DNA of 64,000 nt, from NCBI RefSeq assembly GCF_947500605.1, contig NZ_CANMSJ010000004.1, forward strand, positions 1 to 64,000, written 5' to 3'. The position numbers were made by a program, and so were the translations under genes. This stretch comes from an uncultured Lacinutrix sp. GTDB taxonomy: Bacteria; Bacteroidota; Bacteroidia; Flavobacteriales; Flavobacteriaceae. The notes beneath the pieces were generated by a model. It searched no databases. It was not told where the DNA came from and worked only from the letters and a program-made list of their open reading frames with translations. This document shows positions 7,815 to 15,780 of this stretch, piece after piece. Position 1 is the first letter of the stretch. Each line of letters begins with the position of its first letter.

Positions 7815-9082
7815 CCTCCTATCATTTCAAAATAAGATTTATCTATTGCCTCTCTATGATCTGGATGCGCAATATTTACCAATTCTTTTACGCGCTGCTT
7901 TATTGTTTTGCCATATAAGTTTGCAACACCATATTCGGTTACTACATATTGCACGTGAGAACGCGTGGTAACAACTCCTGCTCCTCTTTTTAAAGCAGGA
8001 ACAATTCGACTAATACCTTTACTTGTAATAGATGGTAATGCAATAATAGCTTTACCGCCTTCACTTAAAGAAGCACCTCTTATAAAATCCATCTGCCCTC
8101 CTACTCCAGAATACATATTTGCACCAATAGAATCGGCACAAACCTGTCCTGTTACGTCTACTTCTATTGCAGAATTTATTGCTACCATTTTTGGATTTTG
8201 TTTAATTATTGAAACATCATTTGTGTAATTTGAAGCACGCATCTCCACAAAAGGATTATCATCTACATAATCATACAAACGTTGAGAACCTATTAAAAAA
8301 GTAGACAATGCACGACCACGATTTATAGCTTTATAATTTCCTGTTATAACATTATTAAGAATTAAATCTATTACACCATCCGAAAACATTTCGGTATGCA
8401 ATCCTAAATCTTTATGATTAGTTAATCTTGTTAATACTGCATTTGGAATACTTCCTATTCCCATTTGAAGTGTACTTCTATCTTCAATTAAATTAGCAAC
8501 ATATTCACCTATTTTCTCTTCAATATCATTTGGTGCAACAACAGCATGACTAGGAAGTGGTTGATGATCTTCAACAAAAATGTCGATTTCAGAAACATGA
8601 ATAATACCAGCTCCATGAGTTCTCGGCATAAATTTATTAACCTGAGCTATAACAGTAGTTGCATTATCAATAGCAGCTAAAGTAGCTTCAACAGATACTC
8701 CTAAAGAACAATACCCATGGCGATCTGGTACAGAAACATGAATAAAAGCCACATCTAAATCAACTATATTTCGTTTAAACAACGAGGGCAATTCACTTAA
8801 AAAAACAGGTGTATAAGATCCATTTCCTGCTTTTAAAGTATGTCTTACATTTTTTCCAATGAAAAAAGAATTGACATGAAAACTATCTCGAAATTCGGGA
8901 TTTGCATAAGGTGCAGCACCTTCTGTATGTAAGTGACAAATCTCTACTTTCTTTAATTCCTCATGTCTAGCAGACAATGCTTGTATTAAAGATTGAGGAG
9001 CTGCAGCGGCCGCTTGAATGTATACTCGATTATTAGACTTTATAACTTTTACAGCTTCTGCTGCAGTAACTGGAGAAAACAT
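7811..9082 (-). CDS. Acetyl-CoA hydrolase / acyl-CoA:acetate CoA-transferase
   Basis: 423 residues. Two CoA-transferase lobes are visible: an N-terminal half with PYANPEFRDSFHVNSFF and a C-terminal half with the GLHTEMFSDGV segment holding the catalytic Glu (residue 231), then the VTEYGVANLYGKT and AHPDHREA motifs near the end. These fit the 4-hydroxybutyrate/propionate/succinate CoA-transferase group, which moves CoA between acyl-CoA and acetate. Acceptor specificity cannot be read from sequence. The frame extends seven codons upstream to a TTG, but that TTG lies in the -7 box, so I use the ATG at 9082. Confidence 0.9.
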   Translation of the reverse strand: MFSPVTAAEAVKVIKSNNRVYIQAAAAAPQSLIQALSARHEELKKVEICHLHTEGAAPYANPEFRDSFHVNSFFIGKNVRHTLKAGNGSYTPVFLSELPSLFKRNIVDLDVAFIHVSVPDRHGYCSLGVSVEATLAAIDNATTVIAQVNKFMPRTHGAGIIHVSEIDIFVEDHQPLPSHAVVAPNDIEEKIGEYVANLIEDRSTLQMGIGSIPNAVLTRLTNHKDLGLHTEMFSDGVIDLILNNVITGNYKAINRGRALSTFLIGSQRLYDYVDDNPFVEMRASNYTNDVSIIKQNPKMVAINSAIEVDVTGQVCADSIGANMYSGVGGQMDFIRGASLSEGGKAIIALPSITSKGISRIVPALKRGAGVVTTRSHVQYVVTEYGVANLYGKTIKQRVKELVNIAHPDHREAIDKSYFEMIGG

Positions 9083-9100
9083 ATTATTAATTTTAGAGTA

Positions 9101-9108
9101 CAAAAATA
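9101..9108 (-). promoter_or_regulatory. Promoter -7 box of CoA-transferase
   Basis: Minus-strand TATTTTTG matches TAnnTTTG and ends 18 bases before the ATG at 9082. Its last three bases are the TTG that would otherwise be read as an upstream start. Confidence 0.6.
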
Positions 9109-9177
9109 CTACCCGTACAACTCTTAAAAACTGTCAAAAGTCATGTTTTGAAAACAAAAAAAGCATTTTATTTTAAG

Positions 9178-9185
9178 TATCTTTG
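9178..9185 (+). promoter_or_regulatory. map promoter -7 box
   Basis: TATCTTTG, exact TAnnTTTG match, 18 bases upstream of the map ATG. No TTG is found at the usual -33 distance. Confidence 0.6.
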
Positions 9186-9203
9186 CGCCAATAATTTTGA
9201 ATT

Positions 9204-10022
9204 ATGATTGTAGTAAAAACAAGAGAAGAAATAGAATTAATGCGTGAAGCTGCACTTGTAGTTTCTAAAACATTAGGAGAGGTTGCTAAAGCTGTTAAAC
9301 CAGGTGTAACAACATTAGAATTAGATAAAATTGCAGAAGAATGTATTAGAGACCAAGGTGCTGTGCCAGGTTTTTTAGGATTGTACGACTTTCCAAACAC
9401 ACTTTGCATGAGTCCTAATTCTCAAGTAGTACATGGTATCCCTAACAATACACCTTTAGTAGAAGGTGATATTATTTCTATAGATTGTGGTTCTATAAAA
9501 AATGGTTTTTATGGTGATCATGCTTATACTTTTGCTGTTGGAGAAATAGATCCAGAAACCGAAAAATTATTACAAGTTACCAAAGAGTCTTTATACCTTG
9601 GTATAAAAGAATTAAAAGTCGGTAATCGTGTTGGAGATGTTGGTTATGCCATACAAAAATATTGCGAAGACCATGGCTACGGTGTAGTAAGGGAATTAGT
9701 TGGACACGGATTAGGACGTGTAATGCACGAAGATCCAGAGATGCCAAACTACGGAAAACGTGGTCGCGGTAAAAAATTTATTGAAGGTATGGTTGTTGCC
9801 ATAGAACCTATGATTAATCTTGGAACACAACGCATTAAACAACATAGAGATGGCTGGACTATTACTACTCAAGATAATAAACCTAGTGCTCATTTTGAAC
9901 ATGATGTAGCGATTATAGATGGTAAACCTGAGATTCTTTCAACTTTTGCTTACATCTATGATGCTTTAGGTATTACATCTACAGAAGAAGATGAATTTAG
10001 ACAGAAAGCTTTAGTGCTTTAA
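9204..10022 (+). CDS. map: Methionine aminopeptidase, type I
   Basis: 272 residues, a type I enzyme (no insertion in the C-terminal half). It removes the initiator methionine from nascent proteins in the cytosol. All five dinuclear metal ligands are present: Asp94 (SIDCG), Asp105 (YGDHAYTF), His168 (VGHGLG), Glu201 (AIEPM) and Glu232 (HFEHD); the catalytic His77 is in VVHGIP. It lacks the N-terminal zinc extension of longer types. Monocistronic by context, with its own -7 box and a divergent neighbour. Confidence 0.96.
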   Translation: MIVVKTREEIELMREAALVVSKTLGEVAKAVKPGVTTLELDKIAEECIRDQGAVPGFLGLYDFPNTLCMSPNSQVVHGIPNNTPLVEGDIISIDCGSIKNGFYGDHAYTFAVGEIDPETEKLLQVTKESLYLGIKELKVGNRVGDVGYAIQKYCEDHGYGVVRELVGHGLGRVMHEDPEMPNYGKRGRGKKFIEGMVVAIEPMINLGTQRIKQHRDGWTITTQDNKPSAHFEHDVAIIDGKPEILSTFAYIYDALGITSTEEDEFRQKALVL

Positions 10023-10064
10023 TTTGTTGATCTAAAATTGTTTTGATTACTCTTATGTGCTTTA

Positions 10065-10093
10065 GACACGGATTTCGCAGATTTTCACGGATT
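10065..10093 (+). repeat. Left 29-bp inverted repeat of GxxExxY cassette
   Basis: Begins GACACGGATTTCGCAG and ends CACGGATT. Its reverse complement recurs at 10487-10515 with one mismatch. Confidence 0.85.
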
Positions 10094-10113
10094 ACTTACT
10101 CGAATACTAAACT

Positions 10114-10488
10114 ATGAGCGAATTACTTTATAATGAAGACACCTACAAAATAATTGGCTTGTGTATGCAAGTACACAAAGAATTAGGTAAAGGTTTTAGC
10201 GAAGTCGTTTATGGTGATGCCTTAGAAATAGAATTAACAGATAATAACGTAAACTTCTCAAGAGAAACCACTTTTAATATTAGTTACAAAGGAAACATAC
10301 TTCCTCACAAATACAAAGCAGATTTTATTATTGACCATAAAATTGTTTTAGAAATCAAAGCTATAAGTACACTTACAGATTCTCACATTAAACAAACGCT
10401 AAACTATTTAGCTGCTTCGAAGTTAAAACTTGGATTACTTATTAATTTTGGAGAAGATAGCCTTAAGTATAGAAGAGTTATTTTATAA
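10114..10488 (+). CDS. GxxExxY family protein (PD-(D/E)xK nuclease-like)
   Basis: 124 residues. The signature GxxExxY is Gly27-Phe-Ser-Glu30-Val-Val-Tyr33. Downstream, Asp70 (KYKADF) and Glu80-Ile-Lys82 (LEIKA) form a D-x9-ExK arrangement like the PD-(D/E)xK nuclease core, so nuclease chemistry is possible but not proven for this family. The gene lies alone between inverted repeats, with its stop codon inside the right arm. It is unrelated in function to map upstream and the methyltransferase downstream, which fits insertion of a cassette between them. Confidence 0.9.
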   Translation: MSELLYNEDTYKIIGLCMQVHKELGKGFSEVVYGDALEIELTDNNVNFSRETTFNISYKGNILPHKYKADFIIDHKIVLEIKAISTLTDSHIKQTLNYLAASKLKLGLLINFGEDSLKYRRVIL

Positions 10489-10515
10489 TCCGTGAAAATC
10501 TGCGAAATTCGTGTC
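10487..10515 (-). repeat. Right 29-bp inverted repeat of GxxExxY cassette
   Basis: Begins AATCCGTGAAAATCTG and ends TTCGTGTC; pairs with 10065-10093 except for one C/T difference. Overlaps the last two bases of the gene. Confidence 0.85.
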
Positions 10516-10545
10516 CAAAAAAAATAGTTATCTGTGTAACCACAA

Positions 10546-11310
10546 ATGAAAAAACTCTTCAAATTAATACTCAACACCATACCAAGACCGCTACTAATTA
10601 GGTTAAGCTATGTTGCACGACCAATTTTAGCTTTCTTTTTAAAAGGCAATACATTTACAGATCCAATAGACGGTAAAAGCTTCAAATCTTTTCTACCTTA
10701 TGGTTATGGCGAACAACGTAATAACGTATTATCTCCTTCTACTTTATCTTTAGAAAGACACCGATTATTATGGTTGTATCTACAAAATGAAACCGATTTC
10801 TTTTCTGCTAAAAAAAGCGTACTTCATTTTGCTCCAGAGCAGTGTTTCTTAAAACGTTTTAAGGCGTTAGAGAATCTTGATTATACTACAACCGATTTAC
10901 TATCTCCAATTGCAGATGTAAAAGCAGATATTTGTAATCTTCCTTTTAAAGATAATAGCTACGACATTATTTTATGCAATCATGTTTTAGAACATATTCC
11001 AGACGACACTAAGGCTATGCAAGAGTTGTTTCGGGTAATGAAACCTGGTGGTTATGGCATTTTTCAAATTCCACAAGATCTATCTAGAACCACAACGTTT
11101 GAAGATAATACTATAACAGACAAAAAAGAACGCGCTGAAATATTTGGGCAATACGACCATGTACGTGTTTATGGTTACGATTACTTTAGTAAGCTTAGAG
11201 ATATTGGTTTTATGGTAAATGAAGAAGATTATACCGCAAGACTTTCTGAAGAAGAAACAAACAAATACTGTTTAGCAAAAGGAGAAATTATTCCTATTGT
11301 TTACAAATAA
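10546..11310 (+). CDS. Class I SAM-dependent methyltransferase
   Basis: 254 residues. The core Rossmann-like methyltransferase domain covers about residues 90-210: SVLHFAPEQ in the position of motif I (an atypical version of the Gly-rich loop), LDYTTTDLLS with the acidic ribose-binding position, ADICNLPFKDNSYDIILCNHVLEHIPDD (motifs II-IV, positions ~127-154) and VMKPGGYGIFQIP. This is the Methyltransf_11 layout. The N-terminal ~50 residues are basic and hydrophobic, so membrane association is possible. Substrate unknown. The DUF423 gene follows 13 bases after the stop. Confidence 0.85.
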   Translation: MKKLFKLILNTIPRPLLIRLSYVARPILAFFLKGNTFTDPIDGKSFKSFLPYGYGEQRNNVLSPSTLSLERHRLLWLYLQNETDFFSAKKSVLHFAPEQCFLKRFKALENLDYTTTDLLSPIADVKADICNLPFKDNSYDIILCNHVLEHIPDDTKAMQELFRVMKPGGYGIFQIPQDLSRTTTFEDNTITDKKERAEIFGQYDHVRVYGYDYFSKLRDIGFMVNEEDYTARLSEEETNKYCLAKGEIIPIVYK

Positions 11311-11323
11311 AATTATAATAGTA

Positions 11324-11692
11324 ATGACACAAGAAATTATAATTGCTACAGGTGCCCTTTTTGGAATGTTATCTGTAATATTTGGAGCCTTTGGTGCTCA
11401 TGCACTAAAAAAGATTTTATCTAACGAGCAATTACATAGTTTTGAAGTTGGCGTAAAATACCAAATGTATCATGCTATTGTTTTATTAGTTTTAGGTTTT
11501 AATTCTGAAAACGTAACCTCTGCAATATACTATTGCTTCACAATAGGTATTATACTATTCTCTTTTAGTATTTATGGCCTAATTTTATCTGATGTAAAAG
11601 GAAAAAAACTTCGTTTTCTAGGTCCTATTACACCACTTGGAGGATTACTTTTAGTCATTGGCTGGTTACTATTATTAATTAACGTGCTTTAA
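11324..11692 (+). CDS. DUF423 small membrane protein
   Basis: 122 residues with four predicted membrane helices (about 5-25, 45-62, 68-88, 98-120). The conserved DUF423 block GxLxVxFGAFGAHALKK is visible near residues 13-28. The family (YgdD/TMEM256-like) is widespread in bacteria and its function is not known. I use the ATG at 11324; the frame extends nine codons upstream but overlaps the preceding methyltransferase stop. Confidence 0.9.
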   Translation: MTQEIIIATGALFGMLSVIFGAFGAHALKKILSNEQLHSFEVGVKYQMYHAIVLLVLGFNSENVTSAIYYCFTIGIILFSFSIYGLILSDVKGKKLRFLGPITPLGGLLLVIGWLLLLINVL

Positions 11693-11760
11693 CAAAAACT
11701 TATTCTGTTTATAGCTAGAGCTATAATTTCACACTTATTTCTCTAAAATAAAACCTATAA

Positions 11761-11797
11761 AACAAAAAAAGCCCGAACTAAAGTTCGAGCTTTCTTA
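11761..11797 (-). terminator. Rho-independent terminator after HMA-domain gene
   Basis: On the minus strand AAAGCTCGAAC and GTTCGGGCTTT pair around a short loop and are followed by TTTTTGTT. It could also stop rightward transcription from DUF423, but with one mismatch in that direction. Confidence 0.8.
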
Positions 11798-11821
11798 AAA
11801 GATGTTTTATTTATTTTACAA

Positions 11822-12184
11822 TTAGTCCTTGTGATCGTCAAGAACTTCCTCATCTCTATATTTACAACAAGGATGTACTTTACTATATGCTTCGTCTGTA
11901 GCTTTAACTGTTTTAGTATCGTGACCAACTGCCAATACACTATTAGAAATAGTTTCGATATCTGTTTTACGTTCATCGAAAATTAATTTTAGCTCATGTG
12001 TTTCTACATTCCAAATAGCAGACTTAACACCTTTGGTATTTAAACTCGCTTTTTCAATGCGTTTTTTACACATCATACAAACACCATCTACTTCTATTGA
12101 TGCTCTAGCATTTTTGTTTTGAGCGAATGAAATAGATGCAAATAGTAATGCTAAAGTTATTACTGTGGTTTTAAATAGTTTCAT
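11822..12184 (-). CDS. Periplasmic heavy-metal-associated (HMA) domain protein
   Basis: 120 residues. Signal peptide (residues 1-21, SISFAQN) and an HMA fold with the metal-binding Cys-x-x-Cys as CMMC in VDGVCMMCKKRIEKA, followed by the expected beta-alpha-beta pattern (VKSAIWNVETHELKLIF). A second cysteine pair occurs near the C-terminus (HPCCKYRDEE). Such secreted HMA proteins bind soft metals such as Cu(I) or Hg(II). It is the last gene of a leftward cluster with a TonB receptor and an HMA-MauE protein, supporting a metal-handling role; the metal is inferred. Confidence 0.88.
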   Translation of the reverse strand: MKLFKTTVITLALLFASISFAQNKNARASIEVDGVCMMCKKRIEKASLNTKGVKSAIWNVETHELKLIFDERKTDIETISNSVLAVGHDTKTVKATDEAYSKVHPCCKYRDEEVLDDHKD

Positions 12185-12236
12185 ATTGTTTTGTTTTATT
12201 GTTGTTTTTATTAAAATCCTGCCTAAACAAGACGTC

Positions 12237-14471
12237 TTATTTTATTTTTAATCTTAATCCTGCAAAGTAATTTGCTCCAAATATTGGGCCATATACAAAC
12301 GTAGTATCAAAACTTGAACCAAAAGGATTATCGGCAGATACTATTGGGTTATTTTGCCTAGTATTTAGTATATTTTCGCCTCCTAAATATACTTCAAATT
12401 TTGGAGAAAATACTTTTGTAACTTGTGCATTAACAGTTGAAACTGTTGGTGAACGTTCTGGTAACTGATATTCTGATGGATTATTTTCTGTTGAAGAAAA
12501 ACGCTGTGATCCTAACCAATTATAAGTCGCATCAAATTTCCAATATCCTGTTCTACCTTCTTTAATTTCTGTCTCGTAAGATGCGTTAGCAAAAAAACGA
12601 TGCTTTGGAGTTAATGCCTTTTCTAACTCGCCCGTATTGTATTGTGTTTTAACATCGTAGTTTTTATATGCTAAACGCGTGTTAAAATGACTAAACGGTT
12701 CGTAATGCAACTCGACTTGAAGACTATTAGCATAGCTATCTCCTTTCAAATTATAGAAATTTACTTCTTGTGCATTTTCATAATCTACAACTACTTGGTT
12801 TTTAAAATCTGTTCTATAAAAATCTGCAGTTACCTCAGCCTTTCTTCCAAATAATCTAAAGCCTTGTAGAAACGACACACCATAATTCCAAGCAATTTCT
12901 GGATCTAATCCATAAATTTTTCCTGTAGTATCTATAATATTAATAGCACGGGAAGTTGAAAAAATCTTTTGATTTTCTGCAAAAATATTAGCACTACGCT
13001 TTCCTCTTCCTACAGAAGCTCTAAACACACCTTTTTCCCATGTGGTGTAACGCATATGCAAACGAGGTGTAATAAACGTACCTAATAAATTATGATTATC
13101 CACTCTTAATCCTGCAGTAACATTAAGTTTATCTAGATTAAAATAATTATACTCTACAAAAGCTCCTACAGAATTCTCAGTTCTTTTAAAGTCTGCTGTA
13201 TTTACAAGCTCGTTATAATGATCGTAAGTATAACTTACTCCTGTTTTAATTTTGTGTCTAGAATCGCTAATTATAGTATTATAAATTACGTTTGCATACA
13301 AACTGTTATGCTCTATATCGTAAACATTTAAACCAAAATAAGAATCTTGTTGGTGTCCACTATAAGCAGCTTGCACACCAACACTTTGCCAAGGTAATAC
13401 TGGGTTTACATAACCTAATTTCGCGCTTACTTCGTAACGCTCTGTATCAATTTCACTTCCCCATTTATTAGTGGTCAACTTATCTGTTTGAGGATTAAAA
13501 TCTATTTCTCCAGATTGTTTTTCATCATTTAAATACTTCAAATTAATAAAACTAACAATCCCTTTTTCCGGATTAGTATATTGCCAACGGTTCATGATGT
13601 TTACTTGGTTATAAGTTGGCATATCTAAAAAGCCGTCGTCATTAACATCGTGTTTTTTATTATGTGAATTGCCATGAAGATATATTCCTGTATCCCATTT
13701 ATCGCTAACTTTAGTATTAAAATGTGTATTTAATTCTAAACGCGTATTGCTTCCTCCATAAAGGTTTACAAACAATTTATCGTCTGTAGATGGTTTTACT
13801 AACTCTGCATTTATTTGCCCAGCAATACTCTCGTAGCCATTTACAACACTTCCTGCACCTTTAGTTATCTGTATACTTTCCACCCAAGTACCAGGGATAA
13901 AACTAAGCCCAAAAGCTTGAGATGCACCACGAATAGATGGTATGTTTTCTGTTGCTATTAAAATATACGGACTCGTTAAACCCAGCATCTTAATTTGCTT
14001 AGTTCCTGTTACCGCATCTGCAAAGTTTACGTCTATAGACGGATTGGTTTCAAAGCTCTCAGCCAAATTACAACAAGCTGCTTTTAACAACTCATCACTA
14101 CTTACAGTAATAATATTTTGAGCCGATAAATAAGAATTTGATGTTGCTTTATTTCTAGAAGTAATATTAATTTCTTCAAGCTCACTCGTAGGTTTCAAGC
14201 TATGCTTTATTGGTTTTGCATTATTAATAGTAAGCGTATCGGTTTTATAACCAACAAAGCTTACTACTAACTTAGTATACTCTACCTTATATGGTAAAGA
14301 GAATTCACCGTTAAAATTAGTAACATTCCCAACCTTTGTACCCAACCAAAATACATTGGCTCCTGGTAATGGAGATTGACTACTACTCTCTTCTAAAATA
14401 ACGCCAGACAATTGCTCTTGAGACAATGCAAGTAATGGCAGCAAAAATAGTATATAAAGTATCTTCCTCAT
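12237..14471 (-). CDS. TonB-dependent receptor, heavy-metal-associated type
   Basis: 744 residues, an outer-membrane receptor. Order: signal peptide (1-17), carboxypeptidase-regulatory-like beta-sandwich (~20-90), plug domain (~115-220) and a 22-strand-type barrel to the C-terminus, which ends in aromatic-rich FAGLRLKIK. The plug carries adjacent cysteines in KAACCNLAESFETNPS, a feature of the Bacteroidota receptors found next to HMA genes. I start at the ATG at 14471, where it overlaps the stop of the upstream HMA-MauE gene by one base (TAATG), implying translational coupling; the open frame upstream to 14582 lies within that gene. Confidence 0.92.
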   Translation of the reverse strand: MRKILYILFLLPLLALSQEQLSGVILEESSSQSPLPGANVFWLGTKVGNVTNFNGEFSLPYKVEYTKLVVSFVGYKTDTLTINNAKPIKHSLKPTSELEEINITSRNKATSNSYLSAQNIITVSSDELLKAACCNLAESFETNPSIDVNFADAVTGTKQIKMLGLTSPYILIATENIPSIRGASQAFGLSFIPGTWVESIQITKGAGSVVNGYESIAGQINAELVKPSTDDKLFVNLYGGSNTRLELNTHFNTKVSDKWDTGIYLHGNSHNKKHDVNDDGFLDMPTYNQVNIMNRWQYTNPEKGIVSFINLKYLNDEKQSGEIDFNPQTDKLTTNKWGSEIDTERYEVSAKLGYVNPVLPWQSVGVQAAYSGHQQDSYFGLNVYDIEHNSLYANVIYNTIISDSRHKIKTGVSYTYDHYNELVNTADFKRTENSVGAFVEYNYFNLDKLNVTAGLRVDNHNLLGTFITPRLHMRYTTWEKGVFRASVGRGKRSANIFAENQKIFSTSRAINIIDTTGKIYGLDPEIAWNYGVSFLQGFRLFGRKAEVTADFYRTDFKNQVVVDYENAQEVNFYNLKGDSYANSLQVELHYEPFSHFNTRLAYKNYDVKTQYNTGELEKALTPKHRFFANASYETEIKEGRTGYWKFDATYNWLGSQRFSSTENNPSEYQLPERSPTVSTVNAQVTKVFSPKFEVYLGGENILNTRQNNPIVSADNPFGSSFDTTFVYGPIFGANYFAGLRLKIK

Positions 14472-15196
14472 TATATATATGTTTTTAATAGCATAATTAC
14501 GGCCATAACAATCATGATTGTGTTTTCTATAAATGTTGCTTTTGTCATAGGTAATTTTAAAGCAGTCCCCAAACAAGCACATTGTATTGCTTTTTTATCT
14601 AAGAGTGTTTTTGTTACTCCAACAGTTGTAATCCCTAAAATAATAATGGTTACAATTAAAGCGACAGGAATTTGTATTCGCATTAAAAACATGATTCCTA
14701 GTGCTAATTCTAAAAATGGATAAATTTTACCGTAGGTCGGAATTGCCTTCGCTAAAGGATCGTACATTTTAAAAGATTCTGGAAAGCCTTTTAAATCTAG
14801 TATTTTAAAGAAGCTAAAAACAACATAGAATAAACCCATAAAGTCGAGCATAAAACTATTCCAGTCCCATTGTTTATAATGCAATAGTACCGATGCTACC
14901 GTTATATAACCAAAGATTATAAATAATGGTTTTAATTGCTGAAGGTCACTTTTTGTTTCTTCAACTTGTGACGTTGAAAAAACGTTTTCTATTGGTTTTT
15001 CTGAAATTGAAAATTTTCCTGGTAAAGTCTCCTTTAACGTTTCTATTGAAATGTGGTGAGACATCTCAACCGTAGCTTCACTCTTTTCAAGATTTACTGA
15101 AGCGTTTATTACGTTTGGCAAAGCATTCAAGTGTTTTTCAACTGAAGCTTTACAGCCATTACAGGTCATACCTGTAACTGTATATGTATGTATCAT
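14471..15196 (-). CDS. HMA domain fused to MauE/DoxX-like membrane domain
   Basis: 241 residues. Residues 1-70 are an HMA metallochaperone-like domain with GMTCNGC (Cys12, Cys15). Residues ~90-240 contain four to five membrane helices in the MauE/DoxX arrangement, with a Cys-x-Cys-x-Gly motif (Cys206, Cys208 in CACLGT) before the last helix, as in MauE-like proteins that handle electrons or metal. The fusion suggests that the HMA domain passes metal to or from the membrane part. It lies between the HYC_CC_PP gene and the TonB receptor and is coupled to the receptor by TAATG. Confidence 0.88.
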   Translation of the reverse strand: MIHTYTVTGMTCNGCKASVEKHLNALPNVINASVNLEKSEATVEMSHHISIETLKETLPGKFSISEKPIENVFSTSQVEETKSDLQQLKPLFIIFGYITVASVLLHYKQWDWNSFMLDFMGLFYVVFSFFKILDLKGFPESFKMYDPLAKAIPTYGKIYPFLELALGIMFLMRIQIPVALIVTIIILGITTVGVTKTLLDKKAIQCACLGTALKLPMTKATFIENTIMIVMAVIMLLKTYI

Positions 15197-15230
15197 TGTG
15201 TGATTTTAATAAATTATTTCATGATTTAGT

Positions 15231-15250
15231 ATTTCCGCGAAAGCGAAAAC
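15231..15250 (+). repeat. Short dispersed repeat TTCCGCGAAAGCGAAAAC
   Basis: One of three intergenic copies in the window (also 21779-21799 and 33409-33430) of a ~20-base sequence. A fourth match lies inside the E1 gene near 48883-48903. Confidence 0.6.
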
Positions 15251-15265
15251 AAAAGAAATAAAATA

Positions 15266-15670
15266 TCAAATTAGAAAAGTCTCATCTAACACTTGTATGT
15301 CAAAAATGAGATTTGGTGGTGCATATTCTTTATGTAAAACAACTTGCTTTGGCAAGGTTACAAATAAAGAAACATAACTATAAGTGAAGGATGCAAGAAA
15401 TAGTTGGTGTTGTATATCGAGATCATCAAAAGTATTTAGCTTTAATTTATCTTGACCTTTAATAACATCTACTTCATGTTTGCAACAACTTTTCATTGCA
15501 AAATCTTTGTCTGCAGTATTACCTCCACAAACTTTAGCTTTTGTAAAAACAGCGGTATCTATTAAATGATCGCCACAATAATGAGACTCAATAGTAAATG
15601 ATAGTGTTGAAAACAACACCACAAATGCCATTAAAAAAGACAATCCTTTATTTAATAAACTATTTTTCAC
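15266..15670 (-). CDS. HYC_CC_PP family protein
   Basis: 134 residues with an N-terminal signal peptide. The three family signatures are present in order: His-Tyr-Cys at 30-32 (SHYCGD), Cys-Cys at 62-63 (KSCCKHE) and Pro-Pro at 118-119 (YAPPNL). The family is found in Bacteroidota beside heavy-metal TonB receptors and HMA proteins; its biochemical role is not established, though the conserved Cys/His suggest metal binding. The start is GTG at 15670; only four bases separate it from a TAnnTTTG box, so the mRNA may be leaderless. First gene of the leftward metal module. Confidence 0.88.
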   Translation of the reverse strand: MKNSLLNKGLSFLMAFVVLFSTLSFTIESHYCGDHLIDTAVFTKAKVCGGNTADKDFAMKSCCKHEVDVIKGQDKLKLNTFDDLDIQHQLFLASFTYSYVSLFVTLPKQVVLHKEYAPPNLIFDIQVLDETFLI

Positions 15671-15674
15671 AATA

Positions 15675-15682
15675 CAAAGTTA
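15675..15682 (-). promoter_or_regulatory. Promoter -7 box of heavy-metal module
   Basis: Minus-strand TAACTTTG, an exact TAnnTTTG match, ending four bases before the GTG start of the HYC_CC_PP gene. Confidence 0.6.
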
Positions 15683-15780
15683 CGTATTTTTAGACTTAAA
15701 AAACATTAAAAAGTTATATTACAAAAACCAAAAAATACTGGTACAATAATTGTTGCACCAAATTACTTAAACCAACCATT

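Larger units (their letters stand above)
10065..10515. mobile_element. Inverted-repeat-bounded cassette carrying a GxxExxY gene
   Basis: Two 29-bp arms in inverted orientation, 10065-10093 and 10487-10515, match at 28 of 29 positions and enclose a single gene (10114-10488). The right arm overlaps the gene's stop codon by two bases. The arms contain internal symmetry of the type CGGATTTCGCAGATTTTCACGG. No transposase is encoded and I see no obvious target duplication. The layout suggests a mobile or once-mobile unit; mobility is inference. Confidence 0.55.

Noticed and set aside
10065-10515. Insertion sequence with transposase
   Set aside because: The only encoded protein is a GxxExxY family protein, not a recognised transposase, and no target duplication is evident; kept only as a possible mobile cassette.
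11755-11976. Open frame overlapping the HMA gene and terminator
   Set aside because: It runs through the terminator hairpin and is out of frame with a well-supported HMA protein.
14472-14582. N-terminal extension of the TonB receptor
   Set aside because: It lies entirely inside the HMA-MauE gene and precedes a proper signal peptide starting at 14471.
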